Assembly: GCA_965603495.1 (NCBI GenBank)
Contig: CBFDDF010000007.1
Location: 93,455 to 157,454, forward strand
Length of the DNA: 64,000 bases
Direction of reading: 5' to 3'
Source: Thiomicrorhabdus sp965603495
Lineage (GTDB): Bacteria; Pseudomonadota; Gammaproteobacteria; Thiomicrospirales; Thiomicrospiraceae
Part shown: positions 1-8,170 of the stretch, piece after piece
How the letters are laid out: every line of letters starts with the position of its first letter
Position numbering within the stretch: position 1 is the stretch's first letter
Position numbers and translations under genes: made by a program
The notes under the pieces: generated by a model
Told to the model about the DNA's origin: nothing
Databases searched by the model: none
Seen by the model: the letters and a program-made list of their open reading frames with translations, nothing else

Positions 1-436
1 GCAGAGAGTTTTGAAAGTTTCATGATTTTCCTTCGTAATTAAGTACATTACAAAGGCAAGACGGGCTTGAAAGTACAGGTACGTCCAAGCAAAGATAAAA
101 TTTGAGATTTACCTTCCGTATTACCCACCGTAATCGGTTGCGAGTGGTGTTTCTGAGAAACACTGACTCAAACTTTTCAGGCCGGTATCCGGGCTTAAGA
201 GCAATTCACAAACGCCTTCTCAGAACAAAGTTCCAATGGCTTTCTTGCTTGATTTTCTCTATCACCGTTGCGGGGGCAGCGTTGGATTTGAAAACATTAA
301 TAGTCTTCCTACCAAACTTCCCGTTTAACTTTGAACGCTTTTAAAATGTCTAAAAGAGGCCAAAGCACCTGAAAGGAAGGGATTTTACGGAGTTGAATTG
401 AAATGGCAAGATTTAAATGCAATAAAACTTAAAGTG

Positions 437-448
437 ACCAGGCCTGGT
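437..448. repeat. Palindrome ACCAGGCCTGGT, copy 1
   Basis: Exact 12-mer. Flanking symmetry extends it to the 16-bp perfect palindrome TGACCAGGCCTGGTCA (435-450). It is intergenic, about 275 bp before the PEP-CTERM start, in A/T-rich sequence without a T-run, so it is not a terminator. Confidence 0.95.
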
Positions 449-668
449 CATTTTAATTTTGATAGGTTTAGCACTCTGTAAATTCTTGAGCGCAGAGCCT
501 AAAGTCATGATTGGTATAACTTCTAATTATGCTGGACGCGTGTCTACCGAATTACACAAAGTTGGGCATTTTTTTCGATAGAAGGCTTTGTATTCAATCT
601 TTTGATGAGGTGTATTCGATTGTGAAAGCATGTACTTTAGTACAGTGGGAATTGTTTTATCAAGTGTA

Positions 669-674
669 TATAAT
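669..674 (+). promoter_or_regulatory. Candidate -10 box of the PEP-CTERM gene
   Basis: A perfect TATAAT lies 50 bp before the start codon at 724. No good TTGACA-like box is visible 16-18 bp upstream, so this is a tentative call from the -10 match and its position only. Confidence 0.35.
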
Positions 675-723
675 ACGCGTAAATTACGAAAGACCAACAC
701 CTTAACATTCAGAGAATATTCAG

Positions 724-1359
724 ATGAATTTAAACAAATTATTGATGGCTGGGGCGATGAGTATCGCTTTGTTGGTAACGCCACATGTTTACGCGGCTAA
801 TTTTGACACAATCTTTACAGCAGATAATAAAGTAACTAATTTTTCTTACTCTGTTGATGGCGTTTCAACCGTTGTTGATCTTGGCACGGTAGCTAATCTT
901 GGAGATTGGACAAAAGCGAGTAACTTTTCTCTGAACATTGCGGATGGTTCAACCTATGAATTTGTGTGGGACATTGTAAATTACGGTTCAGTCAGTACCA
1001 GCAATCCAGTTGCTTTTTTGGGTCAGTTTTCACTAGATGGCAATCAGTCTCTAACGGATAATGTCAACTGGGAAGTTAAGTCTGCAGCAACTGGTAATGC
1101 GTGGACGCTAGCTTCTTTAAATACACAAGGCGGCACTAACGCATTCAGGGGCGGTAATAATATTTGGAACTCTAATGGTGCGCCTACTGCAATTAATTCT
1201 GGTGCCCAGTGGGTTTGGGATGGAGCATCTACTGGTGTTGCTGCGATGTCATTTAAAGCAACCATTACTTCAGCGGTTCCTGAGCCAAGTACTTATGCAT
1301 TAATGCTTGCGGGACTAGGGTTGGTTGGTTTTATGGCTCGTCGCCGTAAACAAGTCTAA
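724..1359 (+). CDS. PEP-CTERM sorting domain exoprotein
   Basis: 211 residues. Residues 1-24 form a Sec signal peptide (positive start, hydrophobic core, cleavage after VYA). The last 27 residues (185-211) are a textbook PEP-CTERM tail: VPEPST, a hydrophobic segment, then an RRRK cluster. In this family the tail directs export and sorting by an exosortase, often with exopolysaccharide production. The central part is low in charge and rich in Ser, Thr, Asn and Gly, with no domain I recognise; the residues before the tail resemble other beta-rich PEP-CTERM proteins. It is a monocistronic gene with a strong terminator directly behind it. No exosortase gene is in the window. The sorting class is sure; the biological role is unknown. 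Confidence 0.9.
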   Translation: MNLNKLLMAGAMSIALLVTPHVYAANFDTIFTADNKVTNFSYSVDGVSTVVDLGTVANLGDWTKASNFSLNIADGSTYEFVWDIVNYGSVSTSNPVAFLGQFSLDGNQSLTDNVNWEVKSAATGNAWTLASLNTQGGTNAFRGGNNIWNSNGAPTAINSGAQWVWDGASTGVAAMSFKATITSAVPEPSTYALMLAGLGLVGFMARRRKQV

Positions 1360-1379
1360 TTTTTACTAAGGTTAGAGTT

Positions 1380-1406
1380 AAAAAGGAGGCATTTGCCTCC
1401 TTTTTT
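1380..1406 (+). terminator. Intrinsic terminator of the PEP-CTERM gene
   Basis: The hairpin AAAAGGAGGC-ATTT-GCCTCCTTTT is followed by T residues. It begins about 20 bp after the stop codon. It has an ordinary apex without the dispersed palindrome. Confidence 0.85.
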
Positions 1407-1462
1407 GGTTTTATAGTTTAACAATTCGTATTGAGTTAACTAACGTGTATTTGTTGTTTTTA

Positions 1463-2062
1463 TCAATCAACCAGTTCAATATCTAAACTATTGAGCAGTC
1501 TGTTGGCTGTGTAGCGGCTGAATTTTGTCTTGCTGATTTTGTTATTAAAAATATCGATATCATAATTTTCGGCCTCAGAAAAATCAGCCCCGCTCAGGTC
1601 GGTTTTACCAAAGAGACTATGTGCGAAGTCGGTAGATGTGAAAGTCGCTCTACAGAAGCTAGCCTCTCTGAAATCAACATCATGTGCCTTACATTCCTCA
1701 AGTACCATTTCATCCAGCGTAAGCCCCAAAAATGAAGAGTCATTGAGGATGCATTTATGGAATTTAAGGGGGATTGAAAATGTTAATCGGAGCCAGGCAG
1801 CGCGGCTCCAATCGACACCAATTATTTTACATTCATTAAACGTAATATTAGTGAAGTGACTTTGCGGTACTTTAATAACGCTTAGATTACATCGATTGAA
1901 TGTGCAGTTTATAAATGTACATTTTCTGAAAATAGCCCCTGAAAAATCACAATTTTCAAATTCGCAGTTTTCAAATTCAATATTGCATATTTCACGATTT
2001 GACTCAGCTAAGTTGCTAAATATTTTACCGTAATATTCTTTTTGATGGTCCAGGGAAGTCAA
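1463..2062 (-). CDS. Pentapeptide-repeat protein, Qnr/McbG-like
   Basis: 199 residues with repeated A(D/N)LXX-type five-residue units, for example FENCEFENCDFSGAIF near the N-terminus and TDFAHSLFGKTDLSGADF near residues 142-160, which predict a right-handed quadrilateral beta-helix. The C-terminal segment (NYDIDIFNNKISKTKF, then LLNSLDIEL) matches the end typical of Qnr/McbG-like proteins, which mimic DNA and protect gyrase. Membership of that family is fairly clear; gyrase protection is inference. The only in-frame start is TTG at 2062, because a TGA lies four codons upstream. That TTG overlaps the stop (TTGA) of a 13-codon ORF starting at ATG 2100, which has a good AAGG ribosome site. This suggests coupled translation, or an old frameshift at the 5' end. 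Confidence 0.75.
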   Translation of the reverse strand: MTSLDHQKEYYGKIFSNLAESNREICNIEFENCEFENCDFSGAIFRKCTFINCTFNRCNLSVIKVPQSHFTNITFNECKIIGVDWSRAAWLRLTFSIPLKFHKCILNDSSFLGLTLDEMVLEECKAHDVDFREASFCRATFTSTDFAHSLFGKTDLSGADFSEAENYDIDIFNNKISKTKFSRYTANRLLNSLDIELVD

Positions 2063-2100
2063 ATTATCGTCTCATTGTTTGAATCTGAAATGGGTATCAT
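2059..2100 (-). CDS. 13-codon leader ORF before the pentapeptide gene
   Basis: The minus strand has ATG at 2100, preceded by AAGG at good spacing, and reads MIPISDSNNETII before TGA. The stop overlaps the TTG start of the pentapeptide-repeat gene by three bases. It is either a short leader peptide that couples translation, or the true 5' end of the gene before a frameshift. It is too short to judge by composition. Confidence 0.35.
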   Translation of the reverse strand: MIPISDSNNETII

Positions 2101-2118
2101 GGAGTTTACCTTAAACAC

Positions 2119-2136
2119 AGAGAGAGAGAGAGAGAG
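2119..2136. repeat. (AG)9 dinucleotide tract
   Basis: Nine uninterrupted AG units ((CT)9 on the coding strand) lie 19 bp upstream of ATG 2100 and 57-74 bp upstream of the TTG start of the pentapeptide gene, between it and the TfoX-like gene. Such tracts change length by slipped-strand mispairing and can vary promoter spacing or 5'-UTR structure. Confidence 0.9.
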
Positions 2137-2181
2137 GCGTTACGTAATTCGAATGACTTTTATTTTAAGAAGGGCGCGTAA

Positions 2182-2529
2182 TTATTTTTTGGACTGCTTT
2201 GTAACAACAGATTTAGCTCTAAGCGCGGCTTCATAAGCACGATTTGCCCAAAGGCAAGCGGCTTGTGAATCCTCTAAAACTTCTTCGGGCGCTTGGTAAT
2301 AAGACATTTTGATCACTTTACCGGCTCTGTGATATTCAAATGGGGTTAGGTCTTTCTCTGCAAAATATTCAACCGTGCTAGCATCCGTTTTAAGATACAA
2401 GGTTTCATCCGTGACGAGCCCAAACATCAGGCCGTCGTGATAGATTCCGTAACCCCCGAACATTCTGCGAGCCTGAACCGATCCGAAAGGTTCAAATACC
2501 TCTTTTAAATATTCTATAAATTCACTCAT
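2182..2529 (-). CDS. TfoX N-terminal domain protein
   Basis: 115 residues from the ATG at 2529, giving MSEFIEYLKEVFEPFG. A start at 2583 would add 18 residues that do not look like the family. The sequence shows the TfoX_N hallmarks: VQARRMFGGYGIYHDGLMFGLV near the N-terminus, then LYLKTD and the aromatic YHRAGKVIKMSYY stretch. Full-length TfoX/Sxy activates competence genes, but stand-alone N-domain proteins like this are widespread and their role is mostly unknown. It lacks the C-terminal helix-hairpin-helix domain. It is the only competence-related gene here, which matters for any uptake-signal reading of the palindromes. Confidence 0.8.
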   Translation of the reverse strand: MSEFIEYLKEVFEPFGSVQARRMFGGYGIYHDGLMFGLVTDETLYLKTDASTVEYFAEKDLTPFEYHRAGKVIKMSYYQAPEEVLEDSQAACLWANRAYEAALRAKSVVTKQSKK

Positions 2530-2639
2530 GGTTATGTGCCTGCGTAAAATCCTAATGTAAAACCCTGATGCAAAACCCGGCATATTGGTGCTTGTTACGC
2601 TAAGGTGATTGTTCAGAAGAGGTTGGATTCGCTACCGAG

Positions 2640-3617
2640 TCAATGTCTTGATTTTAAGATAAGCATCTCAATTTCCTGCTTGCTTTGCAGATAATCAGGA
2701 TTAGAATCAGATAATTCTATCGCTTTACGGATGGCTACGAGCGCCCGCTCATTTAAGTGCATCTGGAGATAACTATAAGCTAGGTTATTCCAGACCTCTG
2801 CTCTATCTGGGTATTGCTGGGTCAATGATTCAAAATGAGCGGTTGCGACTGTAAAGTGGCCTTCTTGATAAGCTAAATTCGCTAATCCCATCCGCGCGGT
2901 AAAATTTTCTGGTTGCTGTCTCAGTACTTGCTGGTAGCCAAGTCGAGCGATTTGTTTATTACCCATTGCCTCAAAATCAATAATCGCTTTTAGATAAGGC
3001 TCTAAATCTTCAGCATCGGGGCGTTCGTCAGGAGAAAGGACAATCATCGCCCAGTAACCACTTCGCGCCCAAGTTCGCTCAAATACTGTAAAGAGCATGC
3101 GCCTCTGCGCAATATCTCCGGTATGCAGAATAAATTCAGAAGCGGCTTGATCGTAACCAACGATGACTGCAAAATGCCACTTTGGAAGCATTGCAAGCCC
3201 CAAGTTTTGCAGAACGACAACCGGTCGACCGTTTTCTAATTGACGTAATATCTGTGATAGATGTCCTTTAATCCTAACGGGTATACGTTGATAGTGACGC
3301 GTCAGTGCTTGCATTTCAGGTGTTACCGCGCCTTTTTTATCAGGAATGTAAAGTTGTGAAATGAGCTGGCTAGGTTCAACATTGACACCTTTGTGGTTAA
3401 GCACCATTGCTAAAGCTGCAGGCCCACATTGATATTCTGTTTGTGGCCAGAAGGGTACATCAGATAATAGTATTTGAGTGGATTTGCTTGGAAATGTTTC
3501 TAGAATTTGTTTGCTTTGCGGGGGGGTAGCGCATGCTGTCAGAAAGGCAATGACCCAAACCAAAAGTCCTATTTTTGTCAAAAAAACAGCGGTTTTATTG
3601 TTAGGTCTTGCCAACAT
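2640..3617 (-). CDS. PA2778-family C39-like cysteine peptidase lipoprotein with TPRs
   Basis: 325 residues. The N-terminus is a lipoprotein signal with a lipobox ending at Cys29 (FLTAC). A C39-like papain-fold domain follows: Cys64 in YQCGPAALA and His148 in PKWHFAVIVGYD are the likely catalytic pair. From about residue 215 there are TPR-like helices (FTARMGLANLAYQEG, AEVWNNLAYSYLQ). This is the architecture of PA2778-family proteins, encoded beside PA2779-family small membrane proteins, as here (8 bp gap). It is probably anchored in an envelope membrane facing the periplasm. C39 domains usually cut double-glycine leaders; the substrate of this family is not established, though the partner protein is an obvious candidate. 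Confidence 0.85.
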   Translation of the reverse strand: MLARPNNKTAVFLTKIGLLVWVIAFLTACATPPQSKQILETFPSKSTQILLSDVPFWPQTEYQCGPAALAMVLNHKGVNVEPSQLISQLYIPDKKGAVTPEMQALTRHYQRIPVRIKGHLSQILRQLENGRPVVVLQNLGLAMLPKWHFAVIVGYDQAASEFILHTGDIAQRRMLFTVFERTWARSGYWAMIVLSPDERPDAEDLEPYLKAIIDFEAMGNKQIARLGYQQVLRQQPENFTARMGLANLAYQEGHFTVATAHFESLTQQYPDRAEVWNNLAYSYLQMHLNERALVAIRKAIELSDSNPDYLQSKQEIEMLILKSRH

Positions 3618-3625
3618 CGTGATGA

Positions 3626-3997
3626 TTATTTGATTGGGTCTACAAATGTAAAGATATCCGTTGCACCGACTGCATCAGTGATAATAAATACCAAAAATAC
3701 CAGGACCACTAAGCCTAAAATATCCCCACCGGCAGGCATGTCAGCCAATTGACCATCAAGCATTACAACCTGATCATTAGTGAGTAAAGCAACTCGCGAA
3801 TCAGCGTCTTGTGCAGGAACACCATAGTTAACCAACGCATCAGACAAACCTAATCGCATGGTCGTCACTGATTCGCTATTACTTATTTGTTGACCTTCTT
3901 GCAACAGAGACGAGGTAGAAACCATCGCGGCACTTGCGCTGTTAAAACTAAATGACAAAACCAATGCTGCCAATATCATACTTATTTGCTTTTTCAT
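3626..3997 (-). CDS. PA2779-family small membrane protein
   Basis: 123 residues with a signal peptide (cleavage near ASA, residue 23), a polar middle, and the segment ADMPAGGDILGLVVLVFLVF forming a C-terminal membrane helix before a short acidic/hydrophobic end. The Gly-Gly before the hydrophobic segment would suit a double-glycine peptidase. A near-perfect ribosome site (AGGAGGTG) precedes ATG 3997. It is the first gene of a two-gene operon with the C39-like lipoprotein. Family membership is recognised from the C-terminal segment and the pairing; the function is unknown. Confidence 0.8.
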   Translation of the reverse strand: MKKQISMILAALVLSFSFNSASAAMVSTSSLLQEGQQISNSESVTTMRLGLSDALVNYGVPAQDADSRVALLTNDQVVMLDGQLADMPAGGDILGLVVLVFLVFIITDAVGATDIFTFVDPIK

Positions 3998-4433
3998 CAG
4001 AACACCTCCTAGGTTAATAGAACAAAATACAGGATAGCATTAAAAAAATGCGACTGCATTGTATTTTCATGAAATAACTAGTAAAAAATCGTATAACGCG
4101 TAAATCTAGCATAGGCATTGAATAGCGTCTGGGATAACTCAATACTCGAGGAGTGATTACTCGGGTAGCTCAAAGGTTGTCAAAATATCTGTGAGTTGAG
4201 GCTTAAATTCAGAAAGACTCAGGTTTTGATTACTTGGGCTATTTGAATTGACCAATTGACTATAGGTGTTATTTATCTAGAGAATATCGTATTATCAGAG
4301 CTCTGTACAATTCTGAGTATCTAGGTTTATCAGGAAAAAATTACTAATCTTTCTGGTGACAAAGCAATTTTTATGAATATTTAATGACTTTATGAGCAAA
4401 CAATTCGCCATTAGAAGATAAGGTAAGGTAGCA
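3998..4433. other. Divergent intergenic region, 436 bp
   Basis: This separates the PA2779-like gene (leftward) from the GAF kinase (rightward) and should hold both promoters. It is A/T-rich. I see no terminator, no copy of the dispersed palindrome and no coding potential. A ribosome site (AAGGTAAGGT) lies just before 4434. Confidence 0.5.
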
Positions 4434-5651
4434 ATGATTACAGCAGATATTCCTGAGAATGAAGTTGAACGTTTAGGTAAACTTGTCGAATTGGCTATTC
4501 TGGATACCCTTGAAGAGCAAGCCTATGATGATTTAACGGCATTGGCCGCTGAGATTTGTCACACGCCTATTTCTTTGGTCAGTCTGATTGATAATGATCG
4601 TCAATGGTTTAAGTCCCATCATGGCTTAGATGCTAGAGAAACCCCGCGTGATTTAGCTTTTTGCGCCCATGCTATTTTGAGTGATGACGTCTTCGTAGTT
4701 GAAGACTCTGCTCTAGATGAACGTTTTCATGACAATCCTCTCGCGACGGACGCACCGCATGTTAAATTTTATGCGGGTGCGCCTTTGATTATGGAAAACA
4801 ATGTAAGGTTAGGGACTTTGTGCGTTATCAGTAATGAAGCGCAAACACTCTCAATAATTCAAAAAGAGGCGCTGCAAGCGTTGGCTCGTCAAGTTGTGAG
4901 TCAGTTTGAGTTGCGGTTAAAAGTGAAATCATTACAGTCTTTGGATCACGCCAAAGATGAGTTTATCTCAATGGTGAGTCATGAGTTAAGAACACCCTTG
5001 ACCGCCATCTATGGTGCGCTTTCTTTGCTTCAAAATGTTGCGGCTGAGAACTTAGATGAGCAACAGCAAAAATTGGTCGATGTTTCTTATCGTAACTCGG
5101 AACGTTTAATTTGTTTGGTAAACGATATCTTGGATTTGGCCAAATTAGAATCCGGCAAGTTGGATATGGTCAACGAACCCGTAAATATGCAATCTCTGTT
5201 AACGAAATCACTAGAGTTTAATGAGCAGTATTGCCGTAAATGTAAGGTTAATGTTCAATTGAGTTTTCCTGATAATCAGCCAGCAGTGATTGTGGTGGGG
5301 GATGAGCAAAGATTATTACAGGTTATGAGTAATCTCATCTCTAATGCGGCCAAGTTTACATTCGAAGGAGATACGATTGAAGTTAGTCTTTCAACGGCTG
5401 GCGGGTTTGCACAAGTGGATGTCACCGACCACGGTGCAGGTATTCCTTTAGATCAACAGAGTTTGATTTTTACGAAATTCACACAACTTGATAATCAGAT
5501 GAATAAAAAAATGCCTGGAACTGGTTTGGGGCTCAATATCAGTAAGATGATTGTTGAATTGCAAGGCGGTAAAATTGGCTTTGTTTCAGACCCTGATGTA
5601 AAAACCACATTTTATTTTAAGTTACCGATTGTCGACCTACCTTCAGCCTAA
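4434..5651 (+). CDS. Soluble GAF-domain sensor histidine kinase
   Basis: 405 residues without signal peptide or membrane helix, so cytoplasmic. Residues ~15-160 are a GAF domain of the type starting RLGKLVELAILDTLEEQAYDDL, with FCAHAI and YAGAPL motifs. HisKA follows with the phospho-acceptor His183 in VSHELRTPL. HATPase_c has the N box (NLISNAAKFT), G1 (DHGAGIP), F box and G2 (GTGLGLNISK). The output is kinase only, with no receiver. No response regulator is adjacent, so the partner is elsewhere. The GAF type is common in kinases reading redox or small-molecule cues; the ligand here is unknown. Confidence 0.9.
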   Translation: MITADIPENEVERLGKLVELAILDTLEEQAYDDLTALAAEICHTPISLVSLIDNDRQWFKSHHGLDARETPRDLAFCAHAILSDDVFVVEDSALDERFHDNPLATDAPHVKFYAGAPLIMENNVRLGTLCVISNEAQTLSIIQKEALQALARQVVSQFELRLKVKSLQSLDHAKDEFISMVSHELRTPLTAIYGALSLLQNVAAENLDEQQQKLVDVSYRNSERLICLVNDILDLAKLESGKLDMVNEPVNMQSLLTKSLEFNEQYCRKCKVNVQLSFPDNQPAVIVVGDEQRLLQVMSNLISNAAKFTFEGDTIEVSLSTAGGFAQVDVTDHGAGIPLDQQSLIFTKFTQLDNQMNKKMPGTGLGLNISKMIVELQGGKIGFVSDPDVKTTFYFKLPIVDLPSA

Positions 5652-5741
5652 TATCGAGTTAACGCTTCAATCTATATCAATATAGAGGCAGGGGTATTGC
5701 TCTGAGTGATTTATTAGATAAACCCGCAGAAACGGCTACGC

Positions 5742-6437
5742 TTATTTTTCAACCACTAAACGAATGAATTTACCCTTGAGCAAGGTGCTGTTATCAACTA
5801 CTTTAAAGCCAGCAGACTCTAATAGATAAATCAGATCCTCCGCATGGTAACGGTTGTGTTCTAAAAAGTACTCAAAGGCGCTCTCTAAGGCTTCAACCGA
5901 CGTTTCATCTCCCCACAGTTGCTTCTGAGTATAAGCTTTATCCAGTTGCTGCTGTAATGGTTGGCGAATCGGGTCGATAATGCAGAAACGGCCACCGGGT
6001 TTTAACCACTGATAAGTCGCTTTAAACATCTTGATGGGTTGCGTCAATTCATGCACCATATTATTGGCCATGACCATCGCCAAACTATTTTCAGGTATAG
6101 CTGCTTGCGGTAAATTCAAATCGTCCATCAAAATTTTTGCATTATCAGGCAAGGCTACAGCATCGTTGACCATATAGGTTGCCGCGTCTATGCCATATAC
6201 CGATGATTCTGGATAACGGATCGCGCAATCACGCACAAACTGACCAATGCCGGCACCTAAATCCAATACACCATCACCGACTTGATAATGACAAGCCACC
6301 GTTTCATCCCAAAATTGCCAAAAGGCACGGTCGTGGCGAGCGTCATAACTGTTTGCAATCATCAAGCTGGCTTGATAACCATTACCACCATGATGTTTTA
6401 AAAGTTGTGCCTGCGTTTTCTCAATTTGGGATGACAT
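5742..6437 (-). CDS. Class I SAM-dependent methyltransferase
   Basis: 231 residues. Motif I is GVLDLGAGIGQFVRDC (about residues 56-71), followed by YGIDAATYMV (acidic residue after beta-2), LMDDLNLP and the FKATYQWLKPGGRFCIIDPIR segment of the Rossmann-fold methyltransferases. The substrate cannot be read from the sequence; the C-terminal part has nothing diagnostic. It is transcribed alone. Its upstream region contains three TTATAA boxes at an exact 13-bp period. Confidence 0.8.
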   Translation of the reverse strand: MSSQIEKTQAQLLKHHGGNGYQASLMIANSYDARHDRAFWQFWDETVACHYQVGDGVLDLGAGIGQFVRDCAIRYPESSVYGIDAATYMVNDAVALPDNAKILMDDLNLPQAAIPENSLAMVMANNMVHELTQPIKMFKATYQWLKPGGRFCIIDPIRQPLQQQLDKAYTQKQLWGDETSVEALESAFEYFLEHNRYHAEDLIYLLESAGFKVVDNSTLLKGKFIRLVVEK

Positions 6438-6485
6438 ATGAATAGCTTTTCAAAAGGGGATATAAATTGAAGTTATGAACCATGC

Positions 6486-6517
6486 TTATAAGTAAGCGTT
6501 ATAAGGCATAGTTATAA
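6486..6517. repeat. Three TTATAA boxes at 13-bp spacing
   Basis: TTATAA begins at 6486, 6499 and 6512; on the minus strand two of the three read TTATAAC. They lie 49-80 bp upstream of the methyltransferase start (6437). The two left boxes with flanking ATGC and GGCAT also form an imperfect inverted repeat. A short-period direct repeat at promoter distance suggests an operator, but A/T-rich chance repetition is possible. Confidence 0.45.
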
Positions 6518-6556
6518 AGTAGTGACTTTGATTAGAGAGTCTTAGCGACAACCTTA

Positions 6557-6898
6557 TTATTCATCGTATTCAAAATCATCTTCATCAATTACAGGAGTTG
6601 ATTTAGCACTGGCTGGTTTCTGGGTTCTAACCGCAGGTTTTGCAATGATTTCCAAATAAAAAGATTCCAATTGCTCGGCTTCGGCTTTATCAATGAATTT
6701 GTTCACTTCCGCCAGGTGAATCACTTCGCTCGATTCTGCATCATTACCAAATTTGCAAGCGAAATCCCAGAAATCAGCGTCTTTAGGTAAAGCTCTTTTA
6801 CGCTCTCTTTTGATGTATTTTTTAACTTCACCTTTAATGGCATCCGCTAAACGTGCAGGTTTGATTTTTTCGTGGGTCAGTTTAAAGATTTTTTTCAT
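6557..6898 (-). CDS. DUF6172-family protein
   Basis: 113 residues: MKKIFKLTHEKIKPARLADA, then KKYIKRERKRALPKDADFWDFACKFG, ending in a Pro/Ser-rich linker and an acidic tail (DEDDFEYDE). The basic N-half and the PxxADFWDF core match the small uncharacterised family annotated as DUF6172. No catalytic motif is seen. The basic N-half with an acidic tail would allow nucleic-acid or protein binding, but that is a guess. It is monocistronic. Confidence 0.7.
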   Translation of the reverse strand: MKKIFKLTHEKIKPARLADAIKGEVKKYIKRERKRALPKDADFWDFACKFGNDAESSEVIHLAEVNKFIDKAEAEQLESFYLEIIAKPAVRTQKPASAKSTPVIDEDDFEYDE

Positions 6899-7028
6899 GT
6901 TGTTCTCAAATTAGGCAAGGGGGGTATAATAAAGGAATTATAAAGTATTTTTGTTTCGGCAGTCGTACGATTGCGAATTAGCCTTTAAGGATTCGCTTGT
7001 TTAGAAATCACTTAATCGCGAAATTCAA

Positions 7029-7048
7029 AGTGACCAGGCCTGGTCACT
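7029..7048. repeat. Palindrome copy 2 (20-bp perfect)
   Basis: Core ACCAGGCCTGGT at 7033-7044, inside the perfect 20-bp palindrome AGTGACCAGGCCTGGTCACT. It lies 20 bp beyond the stop of ppiC on the minus strand. No T-run follows, so it is not a standard terminator. The right flank reads CACTCTGAAAA, the extension shared with several other copies. Confidence 0.95.
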
Positions 7049-7068
7049 CTGAAAACCAATAGAATTAG

Positions 7069-7347
7069 TTAGCTACGATAAATCGTTTCAATCAAGTGAA
7101 AGCCAAATTTAGTTTTAATCGGACCATGTACCGTTAATACAGGCAGTTTAAAAACCACATTATCAAATGCCTTGAGCATCTTACCCGGGCCAAATTCACC
7201 TAGGTTACCGCCTTTTTTCGCTGAGCTGCAAATAGAATGTTTTTTAGCCAGGCTCGCAAAGTCAGCGCCTCCCGCTAATTTTTTCTTGAGCATCTCAGCC
7301 TCCTCTTTGGTTTTTACCAAAATATGTCGTGCACATGCCGTCGCCAT
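7069..7347 (-). CDS. ppiC: Small parvulin-type peptidyl-prolyl isomerase
   Basis: 92 residues, a bare parvulin domain: ARHILVKTKEEAE, FASLAKKHSICSSAKKGGNLGEFGPGKML, then VHGPIKTKFGFHLIETIYRS. This is the size and motif order of cytoplasmic PpiC (E. coli PpiC is 93 residues). It has no signal peptide, so it should catalyse cis-trans isomerisation of X-Pro bonds in the cytoplasm. A second stand-alone parvulin (17605-17931) and PpiD (56271-58175) are also in the window. Confidence 0.85.
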   Translation of the reverse strand: MATACARHILVKTKEEAEMLKKKLAGGADFASLAKKHSICSSAKKGGNLGEFGPGKMLKAFDNVVFKLPVLTVHGPIKTKFGFHLIETIYRS

Positions 7348-7441
7348 TTACGATTCACCCCTAATGAGTGTTTTTTTAAGTGGTTTATTATAGTGTTTGT
7401 ACTTTTAGTTATATACTATTCCGCATAATTTAGGGATACAG

Positions 7442-8134
7442 ATGAACTTTAAAAAAATAAAACTCGCGATATATTCACTGCTTTTAACCAATTGGTATGG
7501 CTTTAAGCTCAAAGGGACTAAAGCACCCCTTGCAAAGAAAGAGCTACGAATACGCTATGCTCAGCAACTGATGGCTAAATTAGACCTCGTTGTTGAAGTT
7601 AAAAACCCTGAAAAAATACCCACTGAAGGGCAATACCTTGTGCTCTCAAACCATCGTGGCATTATTGATCCCGTGATTGTTGAGCTTGCTTTGGCAAAGA
7701 GCGGTCTTTTTGGGTTGTGGATTGCCAAAAAAGAACTCTATAACTCACCATTTTTTGGGGTTTTTGTGCGGAATGCAGGTGCGATACTGTTGGATCGAGA
7801 ACAGAGTCAGATGCGTGGGTTTTTTAGCGAGATTAAAAGTGCTGTTAAAGAAGGCAATTCAATCCTGATCTTTCCAGAAGGTACGCGCAATAAAAGTGAA
7901 ACATCACTGCTAGACTTTAAAGAAGGCTTTCGAATTATTGCACTCAAAAACAGACTGCCTATTTTGCCGGTTTATATTGAAACACACAGTGACAAAGCAC
8001 TGGGCAATGCTTTGAAAAAATCATCAGGTAATGAAACCAAGCAAACCATCAGCATTGTTATTGGTGATCTTATTGATTATAAAGAAAAAGCCAGTATTGA
8101 AGGGCTTTATAAAGCCATGTTTAAGATCGATTGA
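7442..8134 (+). CDS. PlsC-like acyltransferase
   Basis: 230 residues with the glycerolipid acyltransferase motifs: NHRGIID (His71...Asp76, the HX4D catalytic pair) and FPEGTR (145-149) for the phosphate site, with IVIGDLIDYKE near the end. This family transfers an acyl chain to lysophosphatidate at the inner membrane in phospholipid synthesis; 230 residues is normal. The N-terminal ~20 residues are hydrophobic and probably membrane-associated. AGGGA precedes ATG 7442. Whether it is the housekeeping PlsC or a specialised paralogue cannot be decided here. Confidence 0.8.
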   Translation: MNFKKIKLAIYSLLLTNWYGFKLKGTKAPLAKKELRIRYAQQLMAKLDLVVEVKNPEKIPTEGQYLVLSNHRGIIDPVIVELALAKSGLFGLWIAKKELYNSPFFGVFVRNAGAILLDREQSQMRGFFSEIKSAVKEGNSILIFPEGTRNKSETSLLDFKEGFRIIALKNRLPILPVYIETHSDKALGNALKKSSGNETKQTISIVIGDLIDYKEKASIEGLYKAMFKID

Positions 8135-8170
8135 TCTAGCGTATTATTCTGATCAGAGGAATGATTATAA

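Larger units (their letters stand above)
1..723. other. Gene-poor left edge
   Basis: I see no convincing gene before the PEP-CTERM gene at 724. The longest open frames (102-344 plus; 527-784 minus) have no recognisable domain, and the second overlaps the 5' end of the real gene. The stretch holds one copy of the dispersed palindrome (437-448) and a promoter-like TATAAT at 669-674. It may contain the decayed end of a gene lying to the left, but nothing identifies it. Confidence 0.5.

Noticed and set aside
102..344. 80-codon open frame at the left edge
   Set aside because: No domain, no clear ribosome site and an unlikely composition (many Arg and Phe); not called a gene.
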